A stretch of DNA of 15,612 nucleotides, from positions 1-15,612 of the forward strand of contig JBFMGQ010000044.1 in the NCBI GenBank assembly GCA_040752515.1, in the 5' to 3' direction. A program made the position numbers and the translations under genes. The DNA comes from Tenuifilum sp040752515. GTDB lineage: Bacteria > Bacteroidota > Bacteroidia > Bacteroidales > Tenuifilaceae. Position 1 is the stretch's first letter. Each line of letters starts with the position of its first letter. The notes under the pieces were generated by a model, which did not search any database, had not been told where the DNA came from, and worked only from the letters and a program-made list of their open reading frames with translations. Shown here piece after piece: positions 1 to 7,669 of this stretch.

Positions 1-28
1 CTAATTTTATTTCCTTATTTTTGCTCAT
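1..28 (-). CDS. Possible 5' end of a minus-strand gene leaving the window
   Basis: An ATG on the minus strand at 28-26 opens nine codons (MSKNKEIKL) that run off the left edge without a stop. A Bacteroidota -7 element match (TAGATTTG, minus strand, 50-57) lies upstream at a distance that would give a leader of about 15 nt. Nine residues cannot identify a family. The Lys-rich start is reminiscent of Bacteroidota MutS N-termini, but that is only a guess. The call rests on start, promoter and divergent layout. Confidence 0.4.
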
Positions 29-49
29 GTTGTGATTTTGTGTGCAAAA

Positions 50-57
50 CAAATCTA
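50..57 (-). promoter_or_regulatory. Candidate -7 promoter element for the leftward gene
   Basis: On the minus strand the sequence is TAGATTTG, an exact match to the Bacteroidota -7 consensus TAnnTTTG, about 21 nt before the ATG at 28. I see no good TTTG at the -33 position, so the promoter call rests on one box only. Confidence 0.4.
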
Positions 58-166
58 CAACATCGGGCGAAACCTTTATGGGAGTAGCCCTCTTTTTATT
101 CAAAAATTTAGTCGGACACTACTGATTTTTTATCCTTTTTTATATACAAATTGCTGCAATTTGATT

Positions 167-174
167 TAAATTTG
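167..174 (+). promoter_or_regulatory. Candidate -7 promoter element for the 221-3166 operon
   Basis: TAAATTTG matches the Bacteroidota -7 consensus TAnnTTTG. It would start a transcript near 180, leaving a leader of about 40 nt before the ATG at 221. The -33 box is not convincing. It lies in AT-rich DNA where chance matches are likely. Confidence 0.35.
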
Positions 175-220
175 ATGAACCTAACCTTAACAATCAAGTT
201 AAACCTAATCCGGTAAACGT

Positions 221-739
221 ATGGCACTCGAAGTTCATGTTAAATCGGCTGAAAGCAAGGGACAGATCGAAATTTTCTTTCTCCATTTTGTGCTTATGCT
301 TGTTGCCATGTTTGTGTTCCTTGCCCTAATAATGCTTATTGGAGGTTCCTTTACATGGCCTAACTTCTGGAAGTTTTACATCACTTTTATTCCCTTAACC
401 GTTATACTGCCTATTATTGTGGCCATTACCACAGCAGTATCGTATAAAAGGGTTAATATTCACATTTCACCTGCTTCAAAGGTAAATATCGATAAGCTAA
501 AAGATTTTATGTTTAGTGAGGACTACATTATTGTCGATAAGGATCAAACCTACATGCAATTTATCCGAAGGAAAAATCTCCCTCGTTTCCTAAGCCTCAA
601 CTTCGATAAGCCATCCATTACAATCCAAAACGACGAGGTGATTGTTAATGTGCTCAAACGCCTCTCGCTAGTGCTGCTACCGCAGCTCACCATCGGTAAA
701 AGGTTTTTACTGGAGCCCGAAAGCAAGAAGAATGATTAA
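221..739 (+). CDS. Two-TM membrane protein of unknown function
   Basis: This is a 172-residue protein I do not recognise. Two hydrophobic segments, about residues 19-41 and 51-73, form a probable hairpin in the inner membrane. The first is preceded by a short polar N-terminus. Residues 74-172 form a soluble, basic and mixed alpha/beta-looking tail (for example KRVNIHISPASKVNIDKL) that probably faces the cytoplasm. There is no Shine-Dalgarno-like sequence before the ATG, which is usual in this phylum. The last 8 bases overlap the start of the next gene, so the two are very likely co-transcribed and translationally coupled. No catalytic motif is visible. The call of a real gene rests on the long open frame, sensible topology and tight coupling to the next gene; the function is unknown. 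Confidence 0.8.
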   Translation: MALEVHVKSAESKGQIEIFFLHFVLMLVAMFVFLALIMLIGGSFTWPNFWKFYITFIPLTVILPIIVAITTAVSYKRVNIHISPASKVNIDKLKDFMFSEDYIIVDKDQTYMQFIRRKNLPRFLSLNFDKPSITIQNDEVIVNVLKRLSLVLLPQLTIGKRFLLEPESKKND

Positions 740-1832
740 AAACTTACCCTATTTACTCATCGATTTAACTAAGTGTGAACAAAACATTGCCTTCATGGCC
801 CATAAGGCTTCGAAGGCAAAAGTTTTATTGCGACCTCACTTTAAGACACATCAAAGTAAAGCCATTGGAGAGCTATTCCGTAAGCATGGCATTACCCAAA
901 TAACCGTGTCGTCGGTACCCATGGCTGAGTACTTTGCCGATGCTGGCTGGAACGATATAACCATTGCTTTTCCATTGATTCCGCAAATGGCTCAACGTGT
1001 AAACGCTCTCGCCAAAACCATTACCCTAAATGTAACCTTCTCTTCGCTTCAAAATTTAATGGCTTCCATCCATAGCATTGATGAACATGTAGGTGTTTTT
1101 ATTGAGGTTGATGTTGGTCATGGCCGTTCCGGTGTGCCTACCGGTAATACCCGTGAGCTTGCCCTGATGGTCAATCTTATTAGTTCAAAATCGAACTTGG
1201 TTTTTAAGGGATTTCTTACACATGCCGGTCATTCCTATAGCGCAAGGGATAGGGGAGAGGTTGAAAAACTCCACACCACAGCGCTAAGTCAGCTTGCAAA
1301 GCTCCGTAGTTTCTGGATCGATCAGTACCCAAACCTTGTAATTTCCTATGGTGATACCCCAACCTGTTCCATTTCCGAGGAGTTTTGGGGAGTCAGCGAA
1401 ATTCGCCCCGGCAACTTTGTTTTTTACGATGTGATGCAAAACCAGATTGGTTCATGCAATTTATCGCAGATAGCTCTGGCTATCATTTGTCCAGTGGTTG
1501 ATGTTTTAGCTGGTAAGCAAAAGGTAATTGTTCATGCCGGTGCGGTGCACCTCTCAAAGGAAAGTGTGGAAATTGACGGTATTGGCTGCTACGGTTTAGT
1601 TTGCCTCTTCGATGGTTCAACATGGAGCGACCCCGTAGCCAATGCCATGGTAACATCAATTAGCCAAGAGCATGGCATTATTACCTATTCTGGGAATGTG
1701 CTCGATGATGTAAAACCCGGGAACCTACTTGCCATTTTGCCGGTTCACAGCTGCTTGACGGTTGATTGCATGGGGCAAATGTTCGATTCACAAGGAAATG
1801 TTTACGATGTTTTACCCAAAACCATTCGATGA
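732..1832 (+). CDS. PLP-dependent D-serine dehydratase / D-threonine aldolase-like enzyme
   Basis: This 366-residue protein belongs to the fold-type III PLP family that includes eukaryotic-type D-serine dehydratase (DSD1) and D-threonine aldolase. The N-terminal alanine-racemase-like barrel carries the PLP lysine in the motif LRPHFKTHQ (K38). The C-terminal domain has the metal-binding pair in PVHSCLTVD (H339 and C341), matching the His/Cys zinc site known in the DSD1 branch. Length is normal. From family knowledge it would deaminate or cleave a D-hydroxyamino acid in the cytoplasm; whether D-serine, D-threonine or a related 3-hydroxy compound is the substrate cannot be read here. Its start overlaps the previous gene by 8 bp, and its TGA stop overlaps the ATG of the peptidase gene that follows, which suggests one operon. 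Confidence 0.85.
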   Translation: MIKNLPYLLIDLTKCEQNIAFMAHKASKAKVLLRPHFKTHQSKAIGELFRKHGITQITVSSVPMAEYFADAGWNDITIAFPLIPQMAQRVNALAKTITLNVTFSSLQNLMASIHSIDEHVGVFIEVDVGHGRSGVPTGNTRELALMVNLISSKSNLVFKGFLTHAGHSYSARDRGEVEKLHTTALSQLAKLRSFWIDQYPNLVISYGDTPTCSISEEFWGVSEIRPGNFVFYDVMQNQIGSCNLSQIALAIICPVVDVLAGKQKVIVHAGAVHLSKESVEIDGIGCYGLVCLFDGSTWSDPVANAMVTSISQEHGIITYSGNVLDDVKPGNLLAILPVHSCLTVDCMGQMFDSQGNVYDVLPKTIR

Positions 1833-3166
1833 TGAAAGAGTTTATCCATATTTTGGCCTTCATGGGCATTTCAGTTTTTGCTATAGCTCAAACCAAAGTA
1901 AGCAATGGTAATTTCAATATGTTTTTCGAGAATAAAACCATGCGAATCGATTATGTTCATGGAGGTAACTCCAGTACGGAAAGTTTCAGGATATTTGGAA
2001 TTAAGAACGATGGTTTATGGGGTGGAAGGGTAAAAGTATTGAACGACCCTTACAACCTTGGGTTGTACGCCTTTGATATAGTTGATGCTGCCTCCGGAAA
2101 GGTTCTATACACTCAAGGATTTTGCAGTGTTTTTGGTGAGTGGCAAACAACCCTTGAGGCTGGTAAGATTAATAAGGACTTTGAGGAAAGCATCAGGTTC
2201 CCTTGGCCCAAAAACATTTTTAAACTGGTGATGCGTAAGCGCGATAGTACCAATACGTTTCAAACCGTTTGGACCGAAACGGTTAATCCGGCGCTGTATG
2301 CAAAAGCGGAACATACTAGCCCATCGGCCAGGGTGCGTTATTTTATGAAAAACGGAAACCCTAAGTCTAAGGTTGATATTGTTGTGCTAGCCGATGGCTA
2401 TACTGTTGCCGATTCTACTGATTTTTCAAAAGATGTTCAGCAGTTTATTGATGCTTTCTTTTCGGTGGAACCGTTTAAGGGCCGAAAAGCCGATTTTAAT
2501 CTTGCTGCCGTTTACTCCTTATCGCCTGTAAGCGGCATAAGGTTACAAAAACCAAACTACTACCCGGCAAACATTCTGGGTTGCTCGTATTATACCTTTG
2601 GAACTGAGCGATACGTTTTAACGGAAAGGGAGTGGACGGTTCGCGATTACGCATCGACAGTTCCATACGACTTTTTGGTTATCCTGCTAAATTCCGATAA
2701 GTATGGCGGTGGTGGAATTTACAACCTTTACATTACCGCCTCCGCTAAATCGTTTAGTTCAGGGTATGTAATGGTGCATGAAATGGGGCATAATATTGCT
2801 GGCCTTGCCGATGAATACTATACCAGCGATGTGGCATTTCAGGTTACCCCGCCTAAGTATGAACCCTGGGAGTTTAACATTACTGCATTGCTAAAACCCG
2901 AAAATCTGAAATGGAAAAGCATGGTTGATCCTACCACTCCAATTCCTACACCCTGGCAAAAGGAAAAATATGAGCAAAACGATACGTTAAACCTCGCCGA
3001 TGAGGTTTATTCTAACAAGGTTGGAGCATTCGAAGGGGCTGGCTACCTGAGTAAGGGGTTATACCGACCCGAAATAGACTGCATAATGTTTTCGAACTCA
3101 CTCAAATTCTGTAGGGTCTGTCGAAAAGGGCTAAATCGGGTTCTCGATACTTATATTTCTAAGTAA
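1829..3166 (+). CDS. Secreted M64-family metallopeptidase (IgA peptidase M64)
   Basis: This is a 445-residue zinc peptidase of family M64, common in Bacteroidota. I place the start at the ATG at 1829 (a second in-frame ATG follows at 1832) because this gives a clean signal peptide, MMKEF...FAIAQ, cleaved near residue 21, and an ATGA overlap with the upstream stop. A longer frame from 1766 would bury the signal. Residues of about 22-155 match the N-terminal beta-rich domain of the family. The catalytic domain has the zinc motif HEMGH (H317, E318, H321) followed by NIAGLADEYY, the diagnostic M64 signature. A Cys-rich end, with C-I-M then F-C-R-V-C, is also typical. It is probably exported to the periplasm or beyond; there is no T9SS tail. 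Substrates are unknown; the IgA name comes from a clostridial relative. Confidence 0.87.
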   Translation: MMKEFIHILAFMGISVFAIAQTKVSNGNFNMFFENKTMRIDYVHGGNSSTESFRIFGIKNDGLWGGRVKVLNDPYNLGLYAFDIVDAASGKVLYTQGFCSVFGEWQTTLEAGKINKDFEESIRFPWPKNIFKLVMRKRDSTNTFQTVWTETVNPALYAKAEHTSPSARVRYFMKNGNPKSKVDIVVLADGYTVADSTDFSKDVQQFIDAFFSVEPFKGRKADFNLAAVYSLSPVSGIRLQKPNYYPANILGCSYYTFGTERYVLTEREWTVRDYASTVPYDFLVILLNSDKYGGGGIYNLYITASAKSFSSGYVMVHEMGHNIAGLADEYYTSDVAFQVTPPKYEPWEFNITALLKPENLKWKSMVDPTTPIPTPWQKEKYEQNDTLNLADEVYSNKVGAFEGAGYLSKGLYRPEIDCIMFSNSLKFCRVCRKGLNRVLDTYISK

Positions 3167-5351
3167 TCCTGATGCCCATAACCGTAACATCATCAACCTG
3201 AACATTGTCGCCTTTCCAATCGGAATAAATATCCAATAGCAGATCTCTTTGTTTGGTCATCGGAAGATTGGCTATGGAGCAGAGAAGATTCCTAAACTCG
3301 GTTAGTCTAAACTTTTTCCCATTTGGTCCACCAAACTGATCGGTAAACCCATCGGTGTAAAGGTAGATTATGTCGTCTTTCTCCAGTAGAATGCTATGGG
3401 TTGTGAAATTCACTTTTTCGGTCATGTATCCGATTGATTGCCGTTCACATTTCACCTGATACAATGTGTGCGTTTCGTTCTGGTTCAAAATAATATTTGA
3501 TACTGGTTGCGAATTTGATTTCCGTATGATGTGGAGGTAAATATTTGCCCCTGAAAACCTTAATTCCTTCGTTTCAGGATTGTAGTTACAGAACGCTATG
3601 TCCATGCCATCGAAAATTTCAGAGCCTTCCTTTTGCTCAAACGATTTATGGAACAAATCGTTGAGGTTGAGCAGTACTTCGCCCGGATTAGTTTCCTTGA
3701 GCTCGGTAACAATTTGGTTTAGCCCAAACATGCCTATGATGCTCATAAATGCACCTGGTGCCCCATGCCCGGTGCAATCGGCAACCGCAAAAAGCAACTG
3801 ATTGTCGAATCGTTTAAACCAGTAAAAGTCGCCGCTTACAAGTTCTTTGGGCAAAAAAATCAGAAACGAATCTTCGAAAAAGTCCGATGGCTGTTCTGAG
3901 GTCTGTAGAATGGCTTTTTGAATTCGGCGTGCGTAGTTTAGGCTGTCAGTTATATCGCGCGAACGCTGCTCGAGCATGTTCTTTTGCTTCTCAATTTTTT
4001 CCTTCTGCTCGGCAAGTTGTATGTTAGCTTTCTGCTTATTCTTATAGGCAGTGTACGAAACATAAACCAGTACCAGAAGAAATGCAACTATGCCTACCAG
4101 GTAAACCTGTCTCATTTTCGATTTGTTCAGCTTGGCTTGGCTTAGCAGCAGGTTTTCCTTTTGCAGCTGTATTTCTTTCTCCTTTTGATGTAGGGCCGAT
4201 ATGTTCTCAAGCCTGTTGGCCTCGCTAATCTTTTGGATATTAAACAGGCTGTCGGTTATGGTGATGTACTTTCGCAGGTAAAAATACCCTTCCGATTTAT
4301 TACCCTGCAACTCCTCGAGTTGCGATAGCTCCTTGTAAACAAGTCGGCTTATGTTGATTATACTCAAACTTTGCGATTGCTTCAAGCATTCCGATAAATA
4401 CTTTTTTGCTTCGGTGAATCTGCTTTGCTTAGCGTATGCTTTACCTAATAGCATCAACGTATAAAGTTGACCATGCCTATCGTTCAATTGATTCTGAATG
4501 TTAAGTATTGATTGGAGCAGTGGAATGGCACGATCTGGTTTTTGCTGGTTAATCAGTAATTCCGCAGCAATGGTTTGGGTTCTGGCCAATTCCTTAGGGT
4601 AATTCTTAAGGTACGACTCTGATTTTTTCAGATGTTTCTCGGCCATTAGGTAGTTCGTTTGCCTTAAGCAGTTGGTAGCTAAAGCTCTATATGTTTTACC
4701 CAAATTGATACTATCGGCATACTCCTTGAAAATGGCAATGGCATTTTCAAGGTAACTTTGAGCCGTTATGTAGTTCCCGAACTCGGTGTGTATAACCCCC
4801 TGCGATGTATATATCATCGCCAAGTTTATTGAGTCGTTTCGGGCTTTGAAAAAGTTGATGGCCGTCAAATTGTTTTCAATGGCATTATTTAACCTGCCAA
4901 GTTCTTCCTCAACTGAACTTATCAATAGTAAATACCACCCAATTTTTATTGAATCTTTAGTGGCAACACTATACCTAAACCCAGGATAAAGGTAATCGGT
5001 CGATTCGTAAAGTAGCCCTTTTTCAATGTGGATTTGCGAAAGCAGGTAGTATGCCCTTTCAAGGTACTGCTCTCTGCCTAAATCAAGAGCTACCATCAGA
5101 GCTTGATTGGCTTCTATTAGCGCGTTATCATAATTTTGAGTATTGAAAAGGTATTGAGCCTTAGCTATAATCGATTCCACCAGTTTTACCCTGTCGCCAT
5201 TTTTTTCATATTGCTGGATAAGACCATCAAAATATTTCAACGAGTCAATCTTTCCATTGGATTGCGGTCTGGCTTGCATGTATAGGCCAAATAAAGTAAA
5301 AGCCGTAAACAGTAGCAATGGTTTTATGAATATCGGTTTATACACTTGCAC
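3159..5351 (-). CDS. TPR-repeat, membrane-anchored SpoIIE-type PP2C phosphatase
   Basis: This 730-residue protein has a signal-like N-terminus (about 9-27), a periplasmic helical region with TPR-like repeats (about 55-375), a coiled coil (376-412), one TM segment (about 416-436), a second coiled coil (437-468) and a C-terminal SpoIIE/PP2C phosphatase domain (about 470-730). Metal-binding acidic residues are in SGD (D508), VADCTGHG (D525), YTDGFTD (D667) and the final DD pair (D720-D721), so the enzyme looks intact. The start is GTG (5351-5349): no ATG precedes the signal sequence, and an in-frame TAG lies 21 nt upstream. Family members usually dephosphorylate anti-anti-sigma or STAS proteins; none is encoded nearby. 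It follows the histidine kinase gene by 52 bp on the same strand, and its 3' end overlaps the M64 gene by 8 bp. Confidence 0.88.
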   Translation of the reverse strand: MQVYKPIFIKPLLLFTAFTLFGLYMQARPQSNGKIDSLKYFDGLIQQYEKNGDRVKLVESIIAKAQYLFNTQNYDNALIEANQALMVALDLGREQYLERAYYLLSQIHIEKGLLYESTDYLYPGFRYSVATKDSIKIGWYLLLISSVEEELGRLNNAIENNLTAINFFKARNDSINLAMIYTSQGVIHTEFGNYITAQSYLENAIAIFKEYADSINLGKTYRALATNCLRQTNYLMAEKHLKKSESYLKNYPKELARTQTIAAELLINQQKPDRAIPLLQSILNIQNQLNDRHGQLYTLMLLGKAYAKQSRFTEAKKYLSECLKQSQSLSIINISRLVYKELSQLEELQGNKSEGYFYLRKYITITDSLFNIQKISEANRLENISALHQKEKEIQLQKENLLLSQAKLNKSKMRQVYLVGIVAFLLVLVYVSYTAYKNKQKANIQLAEQKEKIEKQKNMLEQRSRDITDSLNYARRIQKAILQTSEQPSDFFEDSFLIFLPKELVSGDFYWFKRFDNQLLFAVADCTGHGAPGAFMSIIGMFGLNQIVTELKETNPGEVLLNLNDLFHKSFEQKEGSEIFDGMDIAFCNYNPETKELRFSGANIYLHIIRKSNSQPVSNIILNQNETHTLYQVKCERQSIGYMTEKVNFTTHSILLEKDDIIYLYTDGFTDQFGGPNGKKFRLTEFRNLLCSIANLPMTKQRDLLLDIYSDWKGDNVQVDDVTVMGIRIT

Positions 5352-5403
5352 TGTGGTTTGATATTTGAACTATAAAAGTAAAAAAATATTTCAACACTAG
5401 CAT

Positions 5404-7356
5404 TTAGGTATTTGACGAAAACAGTTCGCTCAATAGGTTGAGCATATCATCGGCTTTAATGGGTTTTGTAAGGTAACTCCACGCGCCAATGGCGTAAGCC
5501 TTATCCATGTATTCCGATGATGTGTAAGCGGTTTGTATAATAACAGGAACGGTTGGGTTTATTGTTTTCATTTTCTTAATTAGTTCCAATCCGTCCATAT
5601 CGGGAAGTTGGATATCAACTAATACGGCATCTATTTCTTTTTCGGCAACCAATTTAAGAGCTTCGGCGCCCAATTTGGCTGTATGACAATTTGCACCTGC
5701 CGCAACCACTAAATCTTTAAGGTAATTAATGTTAGCCTCATTGTCTTCAACCACCAGTATGTTTTTCCCCAATACATTTTTGAATTCACCTTTTGGGTTT
5801 TGGACACCCCTTGTGGGTTTAGCTATATTTGGTATAATTAAGGGAAGGGTAAAGCTGAATCGCGAACCCCTGCCGGATTCCGATTCTACCCATATTCTTC
5901 CGCCCATCAGCTCAACCAGTCGTTTTGAAATCGCCAGTCCCAATCCGGCACCGCTAAATTGGCGGTGAGCCGTTTCGTCAACCTGTCGGAACCGTTCAAA
6001 AATTTTCTCTTGCATCGGCTTGGGTATTCCAATGCCCGTATCGCTTACAAAAAACTCAATGGTTGCATTATTAGGAACACGATACCCAATGGTAACGCTT
6101 CCTGCCGATGTAAACTTTATGGCATTGCTTATCAGGTTAAGCATAACCTGTTTTAACCGCTCTCCATCGGCAAGTATATGCGTTATTCCACTTTCAACAT
6201 TGATATCGCGGGCCACTAAGATGTTTTGCTTTTGCCTTTTTTTCTCGCTTATGGCAAACTGGTGCAACTCGTTAAAAAGAATTTCAAGGTCAACGGGCTG
6301 TCTTCGTATGGTATAAATGCCGGCTTCTATTTTCGAAAGTTCAATTATATCATCAATTAGCGTAAGGAGCAATCGGCCATTGCTGGTAATGTAATCGGCA
6401 TAAATTTTCTTTTTCTCAGGGCTAATGGTTTCGCGGGTTATCAGTTCTGAGAACCCAAGTATGGCATTCATGGGAGTGCGTATCTCGTGGCTCATATTGG
6501 CCAGAAAGGCCGATTTCAACTTGTCGGCTTCTTCGGCTTTGCCTTTGGCAATCTTTAGTTCATTTTCGCGTTCCTTTTGAACTATCATGTAGGTAAGCTG
6601 AGCCGAAACGAATTCAAGGACTTCCAAATCGTTATGGTCGTATGCGTTTGGATTTTTGTAGTTTTGAACAGCAAGAACGCCAACAATGTCGTTTTGGGTT
6701 TTAAGGGGAACAGCCATCCAGCAAAGTGCCGGTGGCCCGTAATAGGCAAGGTTGTATTTGCTCTTAAGCCTGTTCATCTGTTGTCGGTTCAGTATAACGC
6801 CTTGCCCCCGTTGAGCCACCCAAAGCGCATAGGTATTCCCGCTTGGATAGTCCGAGCTTATGGTGTGTGTATCGCTAACATAGGCCAAACTTAATCTTTG
6901 ACGACTTTTATCGAACAGTACCAGGTAGATATTTTGTGCATCGAAAAGGGTGTTCAGCTCCGCTTGCATTAGCTGGTAAAAACTTTCGGGGGTTGTACTC
7001 TCCAGCCCTATTGCTGATAGCTTAACCAGTACATGGTTTATTCGCTCAACTTTGCTGCTCCAGGTAATATTTTCAATCCAAACCAAAAAAAAGTTGGGCT
7101 CAACAGGTTTAACATTAGCCCTGTATGTCTGTTTTTTCCCGTGGAGGTTGTGTTCAAAAGTGTAATTCCGTTCCTTTTCCGATGCCTTAAATGGTAATGT
7201 TGGGAAAAGGTTGGCAATATTGCTCCCTTCAGGTATAGGCTTATCGGTCAGTAGCAATACCGATGGGCTATGGCTTAACACCAAACCATGTTTATTTACA
7301 AGCATTATGCTTACCGGTATATCGTCAATAGCAATTTGGTTTTTGCTTCTTGTCAT
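5404..7356 (-). CDS. Soluble hybrid histidine kinase (PAS-GAF-HisKA-HATPase-REC)
   Basis: This is a 650-residue sensor kinase without membrane segments. Residues 1-95 look like a PAS domain and about 105-260 like a GAF domain (ending in a CWMAVPLK...VGVLAVQN pattern), so it should sense a cytoplasmic signal or ligand. A coiled coil (260-280) leads to HisKA with the phospho-acceptor H290 in NMSHEIRTPMN. The ATPase domain has the N box (N407, N411), the G1 box SDTGIGIP (D439) and the G2 box GAGLGLAI (469-476). A fused receiver (531-650) keeps the acidic pair E537-D538, the phospho-acceptor D581, T609 and K631. All key residues are present. There is no DNA-binding output, so the signal must pass to another protein. 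The gene lies 52 bp before the TPR-SpoIIE gene and is probably co-expressed with it. Confidence 0.92.
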   Translation of the reverse strand: MTRSKNQIAIDDIPVSIMLVNKHGLVLSHSPSVLLLTDKPIPEGSNIANLFPTLPFKASEKERNYTFEHNLHGKKQTYRANVKPVEPNFFLVWIENITWSSKVERINHVLVKLSAIGLESTTPESFYQLMQAELNTLFDAQNIYLVLFDKSRQRLSLAYVSDTHTISSDYPSGNTYALWVAQRGQGVILNRQQMNRLKSKYNLAYYGPPALCWMAVPLKTQNDIVGVLAVQNYKNPNAYDHNDLEVLEFVSAQLTYMIVQKERENELKIAKGKAEEADKLKSAFLANMSHEIRTPMNAILGFSELITRETISPEKKKIYADYITSNGRLLLTLIDDIIELSKIEAGIYTIRRQPVDLEILFNELHQFAISEKKRQKQNILVARDINVESGITHILADGERLKQVMLNLISNAIKFTSAGSVTIGYRVPNNATIEFFVSDTGIGIPKPMQEKIFERFRQVDETAHRQFSGAGLGLAISKRLVELMGGRIWVESESGRGSRFSFTLPLIIPNIAKPTRGVQNPKGEFKNVLGKNILVVEDNEANINYLKDLVVAAGANCHTAKLGAEALKLVAEKEIDAVLVDIQLPDMDGLELIKKMKTINPTVPVIIQTAYTSSEYMDKAYAIGAWSYLTKPIKADDMLNLLSELFSSNT

Positions 7357-7432
7357 TGTTATTTAGATAGATAGAATAGTTGAGGTTGCTGTTTTTCTTC
7401 ACTAATTTATGACTTTTCCTTTAACCCTAATC

Positions 7433-7457
7433 CGTCAGTTGAAAAAATCAATTGACG
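7433..7457. repeat. Hairpin-forming inverted repeat (candidate operator)
   Basis: CGTCAGTTGA and TCAATTGACG form a 10-bp stem with one G:T pair around a five-base A loop. It lies about 75 bp upstream of the kinase start and about 190 bp upstream of the first Shine-independent TAnnTTTG promoter of the importer. No gene ends here, so a terminator role is unlikely; an operator or leader structure is possible. Confidence 0.5.
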
Positions 7458-7477
7458 AATCGACTAAGAAAATCTAA

Positions 7478-7499
7478 TCATTCCCAAACTTCGGAATGA
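7478..7499. repeat. Short inverted repeat, TCATTCC / GGAATGA
   Basis: A 7-bp stem with an 8-base loop lies just downstream of the larger hairpin. Its right arm, CGGAATGAA, matches nine bases of the 10-bp unit repeated near 14331-14420, which may be chance. Confidence 0.35.
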
Positions 7500-7642
7500 A
7501 AGGTTTTTGATTTTTGTGTGTTTCTATTAGCAATTCTCTAACTATCACTTTAGTGTTAAAAATGTTGAATATCAAAATGTATTCTTTGTTTGAAATTGCA
7601 GCGCCTTGTAGCTTTTTTTAATTACATTTTAAGAGTAAATGG

Positions 7643-7650
7643 TATTTTTG
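7643..7650 (+). promoter_or_regulatory. Candidate -7 promoter element of the importer operon
   Basis: TATTTTTG is an exact TAnnTTTG match, 19 nt before the ATG at 7670. Transcription would start near 7657, so the leader would be about 13 nt. This supports the ATG at 7670 over the TTG at 7661. The -33 region has only T-rich sequence. Confidence 0.5.
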
Positions 7651-7669
7651 CATTAAAATATTGGTAGAT

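Larger units (their letters stand above)
7357..7669. other. Divergent intergenic region between the kinase and importer genes
   Basis: This AT-rich region of about 310 bp carries the promoters of two divergent genes. It holds two inverted repeats (7433-7457 and 7478-7499) and a -7 element for the rightward gene (7643-7650). I see no ORF, no B12 box and no Fur-like 19-bp palindrome. No clear -7 element for the leftward kinase gene was found. Confidence 0.6.

Noticed and set aside
1766..1828. Upstream extension of the M64 peptidase
   Set aside because: It lies inside the PLP-enzyme gene and would bury the signal peptide that starts at 1829.
7357..7669. B12 riboswitch or Fur box upstream of the importer
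   Set aside because: I found no GCCACTG-type B12 box and no Fur-like palindrome, and the predicted leader is only about 13 nt.
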